The position numbers and the translations under genes are program-made. From assembly GCF_001405015.1 (NCBI RefSeq), contig NZ_CYZX01000008.1, positions 62,001 to 126,000 on the forward strand: DNA of 64,000 bases, in the 5' to 3' direction. Positions 22,989 through 31,695 of the stretch are shown here, piece by piece; position 1 is the first letter of the stretch; the number at the start of each line of letters is the position of its first letter. The notes under the pieces were generated by a model. The model was not told where the DNA came from and made no database searches. It saw only the letters and a list, made by a program, of their open reading frames with translations. The stretch is from Clostridium disporicum (GTDB lineage: Bacteria > Bacillota > Clostridia > Clostridiales > Clostridiaceae).

Positions 22989-25900
22989 TTATTTAACTAC
23001 TTCTACTGTCATATTTAATTTTTCACCATTAATAACAGTTTCAGTATAATCATAATCTCCATTAAATACTATTTCTTGAGTTAAAGTTTCTTTCTTTATA
23101 GTATCAGCAAACTTTTTGATAACGCCTTCTAGCATTTCATTTCCTGCTACATATAAATTAATCTTATCTGCAACTTCAAATCCTTTATCTTTTCTCATAT
23201 TTTGAATCTTAGAAATCATTTCTCTTACGTGACCTTCTTCTCTAAGTTCTTCTGAAATATGAGTATCAAGAACAACACCTATTGAACCTTCACCAGCAAA
23301 TGCATATCCTTCTAAACCTTGCATTGTAACTAATAAGTTTTCCTTATTAAGTTCAATTTCAGTTCCATCAACATTTATAGTTACTGTTTCCCCATTTTGG
23401 ATAGCTTGAGCTAATTCCATTTGGTTTCTAGCAGCTATTTCTTTTCTGATTCCAGGTATCATCTTACCATAAGCTCTTCCTAATACAGGTAGGTTTGGCT
23501 TGATTTCAAAGTTAACATATTTAGAAAGGTCAGCACCAAATTCTACTTCTTTGATATTTAACTCATCAGTTATGATATCTCCGTAGTATTCTGGAAGTGA
23601 ATCTGTTGAAATAAGCATCTTAGAAAGTGGCTGTCTATTCTTAATGTTAGCACCATTTCTTGCACTTCTTCCAAGCTTAACGATTGTGTAAGCTAAATCC
23701 ATTTCCTTTTCTAAATCTTTATTTATAGCACTTTCATCAACTTGTGGCCATGAACATAAGTGAATGCTTTCTGGAGCATTATTGTCTAATCCAGTTACTA
23801 AGTTTTGATAAATTTCTTCTGTTATAAATGGTACGAATGGAGCTGCAACCTTTATTAAAGTAGTTAATACTCTGTATAAAGTTACATAAGCACCAATCTT
23901 ATCATCAGTTAATTCTTGAGACCAGTATCTTCCTCTATTTCTTCTTACATACCAGTTTGATAACTCATCTGTGAAATCTTCAATAGCTAAAGCAGCTTGA
24001 GTTATTTGGTATGAATCTAACATAGAGTCAACGTCCTTAACTAATGTGTTAAGCTTAGACATAATCCATTTATCCATAACATTTTCTGATACGAAATCAG
24101 CATAGTTAAGCGGATTGAATTGGTCTAATTCAGCATATAGAACGTAGAATGAGTAAACATTCCATAATGTTCCCATGAACTTTCTTCCTGCTTCACCAAC
24201 ATCATCAACTGAGAATCTTGTTGGTAACCATGGAGCACTTGCAGTGTAGAAATGCCATCTTGTAGCATCAGCACCTTGAGAATCTAATACTGTGAATGGA
24301 TCTACAACATTACCCTTAGATTTTGACATCTTTAAGCCCTTCTTATCTAGAACGTGACCTAAGACTATACAGTTTTCAAATGGATTTCTATCAAATATAG
24401 CAGTTGAAATTGCTAATAATGTGTAGAACCATCCTCTTGTTTGGTCAACAGCTTCTGATATAAATTGAGCTGGGAAGTTTTCCTCGAATAATTCCTTATT
24501 TTCAAATGGGTAGTGTAATTGTGCAAATGGCATTGAACCTGAGTCAAACCAACAGTCAATAACTTCGTTAGTTCTTGTCATTTCTTTTCCACACTTTTCA
24601 CACTTTAAGTGAACATTGTCTATATAAGGTTTGTGTAATTCGATATCTTCTGGAACATTTATTCCCTTTTCTCTTAATTCTTCGATGCTTCCGATACATT
24701 CTTTATGTCCGCATTCACATCCCCAAATTGGAAGTGGAGTTCCCCAATATCTATCTCTTGAAATACCCCAGTCGATAACATTTTCTAAGAACTTACCAAA
24801 TCTACCTGTTCTTATGTTATCTGGGTACCAGTTAATCTTATTATTGTTTTCTAAAAGCTTATCTCTTAGAGTTGTCATTGCAACAAACCAGCTTTCCTTT
24901 GGATAGTAAAGAAGTGGTGTGTCACATCTCCAACAATGTGGATATGAGTGAAGGTGTCTTTCTGATTTAAATAACTTGTTGTTTTCTTCAAGCCATTTAC
25001 AGATGCTTTCATCACATTTCTTAACGAATTTTCCTGCCCATGGAGTAACTTCTTCTACGAATCTACCTTCTCTGTCAACTAAGTTAATGAAAGTGATTCC
25101 ATTAGCTTTAGCTACTAAGCTGTCATCTTCACCGTAAGCTGGAGCTATATGAACTATACCAGTACCATCTGATAAAGTAACGTAATCACCGTGAATTACT
25201 TCAAATGCTTTACCTTCAACTTTACCGAAAGGCATTAATTGTTCATACTTAGTTCCTAAAAGTTCAGTTCCAGGGAATTCTCTAACTATTTCATAATCTT
25301 CGCCTAAAACTTTCGCTGCTAAATCTTTAGCTAATATTAATGTTTCTTCTCCAACTTTTGCTTCTACATAAGTGTATGCTTTGTTTATACATAAAGCTAA
25401 GTTTGAAGGTAATGTCCAAGGAGTTGTTGTCCAAGCTAAGATATACTTATTCTCTTCTCCTTCAACTTTAAATTTAGCTATACAAGTTAAGTCCTTAACG
25501 TCTTTATATCCTTGAGCAACTTCGTGAGATGATAATGCAGTTCCACATCTTGGGCAGTATGGCATTACTTTGTGTCCTTCATATAAAAGACCTTTATCCC
25601 ACATTTGTTTTAATGCCCACCAAACTGATTCGATGTATGGGTTATGATAAGTTACATATGGATTTTCCATATCAACCCAATAACCGATTTGGTTAGTCAT
25701 CTTTTCCCACATACTTACGTAAGTAAATACGCTTTCTTTACATTCTTTAACGAATTTTTCAACTCCGTACTCTTCTATTTGTTCTTTACCTGAAATTCCA
25801 AGCTTCTTTTCGATTTCAAGTTCAACTGGAAGTCCGTGAGTATCCCAACCAGCTTTTCTTATAACCTTATATCCCTTCATAACCTTGTATCTTGGGATTA

Positions 25901-26099
25901 TATCCTTCATAACTCTTGTTAAAACGTGTCCTACGTGAGGTCTACCGTTTGCTGTTGGAGGTCCATCATAGAAAGTGAAATATTCACCATCTTGGTTCAT
26001 ATCAAAATTCTTTTTTATGACATTTCTTGCAGTCCAAAGATTTGCAACTTCTTTTTCTAAGCCAACAAAACCATTTGGAAGTTCTACTTTTTTGTACAT
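22989..26099 (-). CDS. ileS: Isoleucyl-tRNA synthetase, probably type 2
   Basis: 1036 residues. HIGH equivalent HVGH at 55-58, GWDTHGLPVE near 84, CPRCG near 184, a CP1 editing domain at about 190-400 (WTTTPWTLPSNLALC), zinc-type pairs CECGHKEC and CEKCGKE near 468-505, KMSKSKGNVVDP near 600, then anticodon-binding helices and a C-terminal domain. The layout and the sequence after HVGH resemble the eukaryote-like second class, which tends to resist mupirocin; that subtype call is by eye. It is controlled by the T-box just upstream. Confidence 0.95.
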   Translation of the reverse strand: MYKKVELPNGFVGLEKEVANLWTARNVIKKNFDMNQDGEYFTFYDGPPTANGRPHVGHVLTRVMKDIIPRYKVMKGYKVIRKAGWDTHGLPVELEIEKKLGISGKEQIEEYGVEKFVKECKESVFTYVSMWEKMTNQIGYWVDMENPYVTYHNPYIESVWWALKQMWDKGLLYEGHKVMPYCPRCGTALSSHEVAQGYKDVKDLTCIAKFKVEGEENKYILAWTTTPWTLPSNLALCINKAYTYVEAKVGEETLILAKDLAAKVLGEDYEIVREFPGTELLGTKYEQLMPFGKVEGKAFEVIHGDYVTLSDGTGIVHIAPAYGEDDSLVAKANGITFINLVDREGRFVEEVTPWAGKFVKKCDESICKWLEENNKLFKSERHLHSYPHCWRCDTPLLYYPKESWFVAMTTLRDKLLENNNKINWYPDNIRTGRFGKFLENVIDWGISRDRYWGTPLPIWGCECGHKECIGSIEELREKGINVPEDIELHKPYIDNVHLKCEKCGKEMTRTNEVIDCWFDSGSMPFAQLHYPFENKELFEENFPAQFISEAVDQTRGWFYTLLAISTAIFDRNPFENCIVLGHVLDKKGLKMSKSKGNVVDPFTVLDSQGADATRWHFYTASAPWLPTRFSVDDVGEAGRKFMGTLWNVYSFYVLYAELDQFNPLNYADFVSENVMDKWIMSKLNTLVKDVDSMLDSYQITQAALAIEDFTDELSNWYVRRNRGRYWSQELTDDKIGAYVTLYRVLTTLIKVAAPFVPFITEEIYQNLVTGLDNNAPESIHLCSWPQVDESAINKDLEKEMDLAYTIVKLGRSARNGANIKNRQPLSKMLISTDSLPEYYGDIITDELNIKEVEFGADLSKYVNFEIKPNLPVLGRAYGKMIPGIRKEIAARNQMELAQAIQNGETVTINVDGTEIELNKENLLVTMQGLEGYAFAGEGSIGVVLDTHISEELREEGHVREMISKIQNMRKDKGFEVADKINLYVAGNEMLEGVIKKFADTIKKETLTQEIVFNGDYDYTETVINGEKLNMTVEVVK

Positions 26100-26251
26100 A
26101 TTGCTTCTCCCTTCTCTTAATGTAATTACTTATTTTGCTTTAAATTGAAATAATAAATATTTTTACATTATCCTTAGTATCAACATCTTTAGTATCAACC
26201 TTTAAATAAGAAAAATTACTTAAATTAAATATATATAATTTTTATATAATA

Positions 26252-26500
26252 AAAAAACTCCATCCAAAAGGACGAAGTGTTATTCGCTATACCACCTATG
26301 GTTATTAAGCTCACATTATATATAAAACGAGCCATATCTTCAGATACTATCATATCCTATCCTTTAACGCAGGATTACGGGATAGCTTAATTGTCAAACT
26401 TTCAGCCTCCAACTCATAGGTGATTTTCTTAAAGCATTTCTATGATTTCACACCAACCAATCACTCTCTTAAAGAAAAAACTTAAATACTTTTCCTAATC
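26252..26500 (-). promoter_or_regulatory. T-box riboswitch of ileS (specifier ATC)
   Basis: Minus strand: stem I start AGAGAGTGATTGGTTGGTG, candidate specifier ATC at 26424-26422 within GAAAATCACC, GTTGGAGGC, T-box AGGTGGTATAGCGAA near 26299-26285, and terminator ACTTCGTCC / GGATGGAGT then seven T's at 26278-26251. ATC is an isoleucine codon, matching ileS. The 264 bases upstream to the next gene hold a divergent promoter described separately. Confidence 0.93.
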
Positions 26501-26647
26501 ATAGTTTTTAACGGTTCTATTATATATTATGAAAAGTTCATTGTCAATTACATCCAAAAACTGTTTTATTTTATAATATTAGTTTTAATAAAATACTTTA
26601 CTATCAAAAGACGAATAATAATAGCATACTTAGTATAAAGTTTGCAT

Positions 26648-26698
26648 TAATAATCATTATTAATTAATATTGACTTTTGTTTTTTCTATTATTATAAT
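26648..26698 (+). promoter_or_regulatory. Promoter with Fur-like box ahead of the BFD-type gene
   Basis: TTGACT at 26670-26675, 17-bp spacer, TATAAT at 26693-26698. Immediately upstream, TAATAATCATTATTA at 26648-26662 matches the Fur 7-1-7 inverted repeat (TGATAAT-N-ATTATCA) at 12 of 14 defined positions. Confidence 0.6.
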
Positions 26699-26764
26699 TA
26701 AATCATAGATTATTATATTAGTTCTCTAATAAGATGGTTCTTAATATTTAGGAGTGGATACACT

Positions 26765-26986
26765 ATGGAAAACAATAATTTAAATCAAGAGATTCTTGAT
26801 AAGATAACTAAGGTTTGTGTATGTAAAGCTATTTCTAGAGCAACAATTAAAGACGTAATAGCTAAAGGAGCTCATACTGTTGATGATGTTGTAAAAGTAA
26901 CTGGTGCTTGTACTGGTGGCTGCAAAGGCTTTAGATGCAAAGATAAAATTCAAACTTTAATAAACGATCATTTAAATAGTAATTAA
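26765..26986 (+). CDS. BFD-like [2Fe-2S]-binding protein
   Basis: 73 residues. CVCK near residue 18 and ACTGGCKGFRC near 49-60 place the four cysteines of the bacterioferritin-associated-ferredoxin (Fer2_BFD) fold, with the helical spacer TIKDVIAKGAHTVDDVVKVTG between them. Such proteins help release iron from ferritins or serve as small redox carriers. AGGAGTGG precedes ATG by a normal distance. A Fur-like box overlaps the promoter region, consistent with an iron-linked role. No bacterioferritin gene is nearby. Confidence 0.88.
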   Translation: MENNNLNQEILDKITKVCVCKAISRATIKDVIAKGAHTVDDVVKVTGACTGGCKGFRCKDKIQTLINDHLNSN

Positions 26987-27021
26987 CATTAACTTTAATA
27001 TACATATCCCCAAATATGTAG

Positions 27022-27056
27022 AATATCCTATAATTTATATTGTAGGATATTTTTTT
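27022..27056 (+). terminator. Terminator after the BFD-like gene
   Basis: AATATCCTA / TAGGATATT hairpin followed by a T-run. Confidence 0.85.
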
Positions 27057-27182
27057 GCAACTAAAATGAACTAGCAATATAAAATATTACTAGTTCATCT
27101 ACAGTAGCATAGGTATTGAGTTATCTTTACCCATCCTTGCTACATTAATAGTATGTGATTTTTTCTTTTAATTATACATAAG

Positions 27183-27273
27183 TGAAGTCTAAGTTTTCGA
27201 TTCACTCATACAAACTTGACTAAAAGTCCAAATTTTAATTTGGTTACTTGAAGTTACACTGTAAGTGTACATC
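27183..27273. repeat. Further copy of the dispersed palindromic repeat
   Basis: CTTGACTAAAAGTCCAA then TTACTTGAAGTTACACTGTAAG matches the reverse complement of 13765-13835 (TTGACTAAAAGCTCAAG ... CTTGAAGTTACACTATAAG). Located between the BFD-like gene and the ABC-F gene. Confidence 0.7.
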
Positions 27274-27302
27274 TACTAAATATATATTGGTAGTATTTTT
27301 CA

Positions 27303-29225
27303 CTACTTATTATTTTTCTGTTCTTCTATTTTTTGAGCTAAATCATTTAAATATTCCCATCTTTCATATTTATGTTCTAATTCAGCTTCAACCTCTTCTT
27401 TTTCCTTCATCAATTCTTGAAGTTTTCCAAAATCTCTAGAGTTTTTTTCCATTAATATATCTATTTCAGATATTTTATTTTCTAAGTTTTCTATATCTTC
27501 ATCAATAGTTTCAAATTCTCTTTCTTCTTTATAAGTAAATTTTAACTTTTTCTCTTTTACTCTTTCTTTTTTCTCAGATAAATCTTTAGGCTTCTCTGAA
27601 GCTTTTTCTTGTTTATTTATAGCTTCCTCATATTCTTTAGTTAATAGGTAATCGCTATAGTTTCCTGTGTATATTCTTATATTACCATTACCTTCATAAG
27701 CAAAAATTTTATTACATATTCTATCTAAGAAATATCTATCATGGGATACAGTTATAACTACTCCACCGAAGTCATCAAGATAATCTTCTAATCTCTTAAG
27801 AGTTTCTATATCTAAATCGTTAGTAGGCTCATCTAATAAAAGTACATTAGGGGAATCCATAAGAACTCTTAAAAGATGAAGTCTTCTTCTTTCTCCACCT
27901 GATAACTTTCCAATTGGAGTCCATTGTAAAGTTCCATCAAATAAGAACTTTTCACACATTTGAGATGCAGTTATTCTTTCTCCTGTAGCTGTTTGTAAAT
28001 ACTCTGCTACTTCTTTTATATACTCAATAGCTCTCATATCTGGATTCATGTGCTCATCATCTTGAGAGAAGCAAGCTATTCTAACTGTTTCCCCTTTTAC
28101 GATTTCTCCACTATCAGGTTTTAATTTCTCTTCTAACATTTTAATTAATGTAGATTTACCTACACCATTTTCACCAACTATACCTATTCTATCTTGTCTA
28201 GTCACAATATAGCTAAAATCTTTTATTAACTGCTTATCGCCAAAGCTCTTAGATATATTTTCAATTTCAATTATCTTCTTACCAAGTCTACTTCCCATAA
28301 CTGATATTTCAACATTTTCAGATTGTTCATATACCTTTCGATTAACAAGTTCATCAAATCTATCTAATCTTGCTTTTTGTTTAGTTGTTCTAGCCTTTGC
28401 ACCTCTTCTAACCCACGCAAGCTCTTTTCTTATAAGGTTTTGTCTCTTTTCTTCTGATGCTTGCTCAATTTCCATTCTCTCCATCTTCTTTTCCAAGAAA
28501 ACAGAGTAATTACCTTCATAGCTAAACAGTCTTCCTTGGTCCAATTCTAAAATTCTGTTTGTAACTCTATCTAAGAAATATCTATCGTGAGTTATCATTA
28601 ATAAAGCACCTTTTCTGCTATTTAAATATTCTTCTAACCAGTTTATAGTTTCATTATCTAGATGGTTAGTAGGCTCATCTAGTATTAATAATTCACATGG
28701 AGTTATTAATGCAGAAGCAAGCATTACTCTCTTCTTTTGTCCCCCAGAAAGAGTACTTACCTTTGCTTCAAAATCATTTATTCCAAGCTTAGTTAATACT
28801 ACCTTTGCTTCACTTTCTAGTCCCCAAAGATTTAAAGCATCTATTTTTCCTTGAAGCTTTATTAACTTATTATTTAAATCTTCATTAGAAGGATTTTTAC
28901 TTATTTCTTCTAATACTTCTTCATAATCTCTTAATAAACTCATTTCTTCAGAGTTTCCTCTAAATACTTGCTCTATAACTGTTGCATTTTCATCATAGTT
29001 AGGACTTTGTGAAAGATATTCTATTCTTACTCTATTTCCTTTAGTTACAGTTCCTGAATCTGGCTCTTCAACACCTGCAATTATTTTTAAAAATGTTGAT
29101 TTCCCAGTACCATTCACTCCTATGATACCTATTTTTTCGCCTTCATTTATTCCTAATGATATATTATCTACTAATATTTTTTCCGAATAACTTTTACTTA
29201 TATTTTCTAATGTAATTAAATTCAT
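27303..29225 (-). CDS. ABC-F family ATPase (Uup-like)
   Basis: 640 residues with two ABC modules and no membrane segment. First module: Walker A GVNGTGKST near 39, signature LSGGQ near 161, DEPTNHLD. Second module: GENGVGKST near 350, LSGGERRRLHLLRVL, DEPTNDLD. A charged P-site linker lies between them, and a C-terminal coiled coil (about 560-635; ENLENKISEIDILMEK) follows. The C-terminal coiled coil is a Uup feature. ABC-F proteins act on the ribosome or, for Uup, on branched DNA; which applies here is not settled. Confidence 0.92.
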   Translation of the reverse strand: MNLITLENISKSYSEKILVDNISLGINEGEKIGIIGVNGTGKSTFLKIIAGVEEPDSGTVTKGNRVRIEYLSQSPNYDENATVIEQVFRGNSEEMSLLRDYEEVLEEISKNPSNEDLNNKLIKLQGKIDALNLWGLESEAKVVLTKLGINDFEAKVSTLSGGQKKRVMLASALITPCELLILDEPTNHLDNETINWLEEYLNSRKGALLMITHDRYFLDRVTNRILELDQGRLFSYEGNYSVFLEKKMERMEIEQASEEKRQNLIRKELAWVRRGAKARTTKQKARLDRFDELVNRKVYEQSENVEISVMGSRLGKKIIEIENISKSFGDKQLIKDFSYIVTRQDRIGIVGENGVGKSTLIKMLEEKLKPDSGEIVKGETVRIACFSQDDEHMNPDMRAIEYIKEVAEYLQTATGERITASQMCEKFLFDGTLQWTPIGKLSGGERRRLHLLRVLMDSPNVLLLDEPTNDLDIETLKRLEDYLDDFGGVVITVSHDRYFLDRICNKIFAYEGNGNIRIYTGNYSDYLLTKEYEEAINKQEKASEKPKDLSEKKERVKEKKLKFTYKEEREFETIDEDIENLENKISEIDILMEKNSRDFGKLQELMKEKEEVEAELEHKYERWEYLNDLAQKIEEQKNNK

Positions 29226-29338
29226 AAAATCATCCTCTTCATTTTCGAATCTTATGTTCTTATTATAATATAACTACTAGCTTTATTAAATGTTATGTAT
29301 AATAAAATAATACTAAATAAAAATCAAAGGAGTCATTT

Positions 29339-29992
29339 ATGGATAAAAATAAAATGATAAAGAATACTAAAGACTTCGTAAAAGAAAAGCTATACGGTAA
29401 ATGTAGTGGCCATGATTGGTTTCATATAGAAAGAGTTTATAATTTAGCTAAATTTATTGGTGAAAAGGAAAATGCTGACCTTTTTATAGTCGAAATGACT
29501 GCATTATTACATGATATTGATGATTGGAAATTTTCAGATGGTACTGAAACTAATACTACTGTTACAGAAAACTTTTTAAATTCTATAGATGTATCTAAAG
29601 ATGATATAAATAAAATTATATCTATTATTAAAACTATGTCCTTTAAAGGTGGTGTAGTAGATTCTACTCAAATTTCTATTGAAGGTAAGGTCGTTCAAGA
29701 TGCTGATAGACTAGATGCCATTGGTGCTATTGGAATAGCTAGAACTTTTGCTTATGGTGGTAGTAAAAGAAGACCTATTTATGACCCATCTGTAGCTCCA
29801 ATCAACTTTGAAAGTTTAGAACAAGTTAAAAACCTAGAAAATCATACTGTAAATCATTTTTACGAAAAACTATTAAAGCTAAAAGACCTAATGAATACAA
29901 AAACAGCTAAAGAAATAGCTAAAAAAAGACATGAATTTATGGAAAGCTTTTTAGATGAGTTTTATTCTGAGTGGAATTTTCCTGGGAAATAA
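29339..29992 (+). CDS. HD-domain phosphohydrolase (YpgQ/YedJ family)
   Basis: 217 residues. The HD metal site is visible as HDWFHIERVYN near residue 25, LLHDIDDWKF near 60 and VQDADRLDAIGAIGIAR near 121. Length and the ADRLDAIGAIG segment match the YpgQ/YedJ family, which includes Mn-dependent nucleotide pyrophosphohydrolases. AAAGGAGTC precedes ATG. Divergent from the ABC-F gene; the 113-bp gap between them must hold both promoters. Confidence 0.88.
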   Translation: MDKNKMIKNTKDFVKEKLYGKCSGHDWFHIERVYNLAKFIGEKENADLFIVEMTALLHDIDDWKFSDGTETNTTVTENFLNSIDVSKDDINKIISIIKTMSFKGGVVDSTQISIEGKVVQDADRLDAIGAIGIARTFAYGGSKRRPIYDPSVAPINFESLEQVKNLENHTVNHFYEKLLKLKDLMNTKTAKEIAKKRHEFMESFLDEFYSEWNFPGK

Positions 29993-30075
29993 TATTAGGC
30001 AATAATTGGTGCAGTTATTATAGTTAATAATATTCATAATAGCAAATTACTATTAAAACTTATATAAAAAACATT

Positions 30076-30120
30076 AAAAGTAGCCTTAGTTAATCGCTAT
30101 AAATAACTAAAGCTACTTTT
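30076..30120. terminator. Bidirectional terminator between the HD hydrolase and MerR genes
   Basis: AAAAGTAGC-CTTAGTTA pairs with TAACTAAAG-CTACTTTT; both flanks suit a terminator for converging genes. Confidence 0.8.
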
Positions 30121-30155
30121 CACATCTATTTTAATTATATATTATTCTTACACTA

Positions 30156-31085
30156 TTAATCATTATCTTTAGATATTATTACTCTCATATTTTCATCATA
30201 TTTAATCCCTAATTCCTTAGATAGCTTATCATTTAACTTTGTAAGTTTATCATGATACTCTTTATACTCACTACTTAATATTTTCATGTTAGGTAAAAAT
30301 ATATCATAGTATCCACTGCTATTAAAAAATTCATTAAGTTGCTTTTTAAACTTATAAAAAGGATTCATAACTTTTAATAATGATTTATCATTTTGTTTTT
30401 CTATATTATCCAATAATTTTTGCTTATACTTTTCTAATTCTTCGCCTTCTGCATTTAGCATATTGTTTATTTCATTTCTTGTATCATCATTTATTTTCTT
30501 TGCTATTTCATCACTTATATTCTCATATCCAATTTGAATAAATCTAGGTATTTTTATTTCAGGAACATTATCTAAAAATTCAACAATATTAATCCATGCT
30601 TCATATTTATCAGGAGTATCTATAGGTTCATTTAAGTATGGTGCAAAATGATATGCTAAATATTTTCCCATTCCATCAGGAAAAGCTCTAATCAACTCTC
30701 TCTTAATAAATTCTCCATTATTTTTTTCACTTTCAATAATCTCATCATTTAATTGTTTTATTGAAATTCTATCGAAGTTATTTTCTATTATTTCTTCTAA
30801 ATATCTCTTTTGCATTTTTATTTGAATTTCTTTATTTTGTTTATCTTTAATAATGTTATTAATTATATCTTTCTTATCTCTACTCTTTATTATTACCTTA
30901 ATATCTTTAATGCTTATATCTAATTTTCTATACAAGGATATTTCATTTAATAAAGCTATATCCTCTTGTGAATAATTTCTATATCCATTATCGCTCTTTA
31001 TAGGCTTTATTAATCCTTGTTTTTCATAATATTCAATTGCTTTCTTTGTTAAGCCTGTTAATTTACATACTTCATTTATTAACAT
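30156..31085 (-). CDS. MerR-family transcriptional regulator with long effector domain
   Basis: 309 residues. The N-terminal MerR winged helix is clear (INEVCKLTGLTKKAIEYYEKQGLI, GYRNYSQEDIALL). A helical linker and a large C-terminal region of about 200 residues follow, charged and without cysteines, so it is unlikely to be a metal sensor. The effector domain is not one I can name; multidrug-type or peptide-sensing members are similarly built. AGAGGTGG precedes ATG. It is transcribed alone. Confidence 0.85.
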   Translation of the reverse strand: MLINEVCKLTGLTKKAIEYYEKQGLIKPIKSDNGYRNYSQEDIALLNEISLYRKLDISIKDIKVIIKSRDKKDIINNIIKDKQNKEIQIKMQKRYLEEIIENNFDRISIKQLNDEIIESEKNNGEFIKRELIRAFPDGMGKYLAYHFAPYLNEPIDTPDKYEAWINIVEFLDNVPEIKIPRFIQIGYENISDEIAKKINDDTRNEINNMLNAEGEELEKYKQKLLDNIEKQNDKSLLKVMNPFYKFKKQLNEFFNSSGYYDIFLPNMKILSSEYKEYHDKLTKLNDKLSKELGIKYDENMRVIISKDND

Positions 31086-31229
31086 ATAACCACCTCTAAT
31101 TTAGATGTTAATCTAATGCCCTAGGTATCAGTCAATAACAATTTATTACTTTTAAATTTTCATATTCTTTGGATACGGTTCTCAGTAACTATTGCAAGTA
31201 CTAATAGTTTTACCATTTTATTCTTCTGT

Positions 31230-31256
31230 TTGTTTTCTACATAATTATGGTATAAT
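31230..31256 (+). promoter_or_regulatory. Promoter of the toxin mRNA
   Basis: Extended -10 element TGGTATAAT with TATAAT at 31251-31256; the -35 (TTGTTT-like) is weak. The transcript would begin near 31263 and carry a 68-nt structured leader. Confidence 0.6.
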
Positions 31257-31290
31257 TCTAAAGTACAATTTAAAAGTTGAATGTGGGCTA

Positions 31291-31330
31291 CTGGTATCAC
31301 TCACCTTTCTTGTGAAAGGAGGTGATACTA
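31291..31330 (+). promoter_or_regulatory. Leader hairpin sequestering the toxin Shine-Dalgarno
   Basis: GTATCAC (31294-31300) pairs with GTGATAC (31322-31328), and CCTTTC (31304-31309) with GAAAGG (31314-31319). The AAAGGAGGTGA ribosome-binding site is therefore inside the helix. Such burial is typical of type I toxin mRNAs. Confidence 0.8.
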
Positions 31331-31432
31331 ATGAGTAACGATGATTTAATGTTACTATTTACAGCAGGTATATTCTTAATAGCATTATTAACATTTATAG
31401 TGTTACTTATAGAAAAAATCTCAAAAAAATAG
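31331..31432 (+). CDS. Putative holin-like / type I toxin peptide (33 aa)
   Basis: The 33-residue product runs MSNDDLMLLFTAG, then a single hydrophobic helix (FLIALLTFIVLLI), then EKISKK. This is the layout of the holin-like toxin peptides of Firmicutes type I systems: short acidic start, one membrane helix, basic tail. It is shorter than usual gene-calling limits. A near-perfect AAAGGAGGTGA lies before the ATG but is buried in a hairpin. Terminators and an opposing promoter downstream complete the expected locus. Toxicity is inferred from this pattern. Confidence 0.78.
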   Translation: MSNDDLMLLFTAGIFLIALLTFIVLLIEKISKK

Positions 31433-31468
31433 TAGCCCCATCTCGCAATTGGAAAGCTACTATTTTTT
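31427..31468. terminator. Bidirectional terminator of the toxin/antitoxin locus
   Basis: AAATAGTAGC (31427-31436) / GCTACTATTT (31456-31465) with T-run on each strand. The stem includes the toxin stop codon. Confidence 0.8.
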
Positions 31469-31522
31469 ATCTAATAAAAACATAGTGATACCAGTTGCCT
31501 AAGCAACTAGAATTGTATATTT

Positions 31523-31551
31523 AGTAGAGTGTTGACGCACTCTACTTTTTT
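31523..31551 (+). terminator. Second plus-strand terminator downstream of the toxin
   Basis: AGTAGAGTG / CACTCTACT with TTGACG loop and T6. Read-through RNA ending here would include GTGATACCAG (31485-31494), complementary to the toxin leader CTGGTATCAC (31291-31300). Confidence 0.7.
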
Positions 31552-31647
31552 ATTTTCTGAACTTCTTATTTATATTATATCAAATTTTTATAAAAAATAA
31601 ACTTAAATATATTTAATAATAATATCTTTATAAAAATATGTTGTGGC

Positions 31648-31682
31648 AAAAAAGTGCTCCCCTATTTAAGAGTAGCACTTCT
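31648..31682 (-). terminator. Terminator of the PepSY/two-component operon
   Basis: Minus strand AAGTGCTACTC, loop TTAAATA, GGGGAGCACTTTTTT, with one mismatch. Confidence 0.75.
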
Positions 31683-31695
31683 TTCTTAGTATACG

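Larger units (their letters stand above)
31422..31567 (-). ncRNA. Candidate antisense antitoxin RNA
   Basis: On the minus strand an extended -10, TGATATAAT (TATAAT at 31579-31574), predicts a start near 31567. The RNA would run through 31494-31485, which repeats CTGGTATCAC of the toxin leader, and stop at the symmetrical hairpin 31465-31427 whose minus-strand side ends in seven T's. It would overlap the toxin mRNA 3' region and the last codons. The ends are estimates. Confidence 0.55.

Noticed and set aside
24575..24906. Two plus-strand open frames inside ileS
   Set aside because: Overlap the KMSKS/zinc coding region of ileS on the other strand; no start signals.
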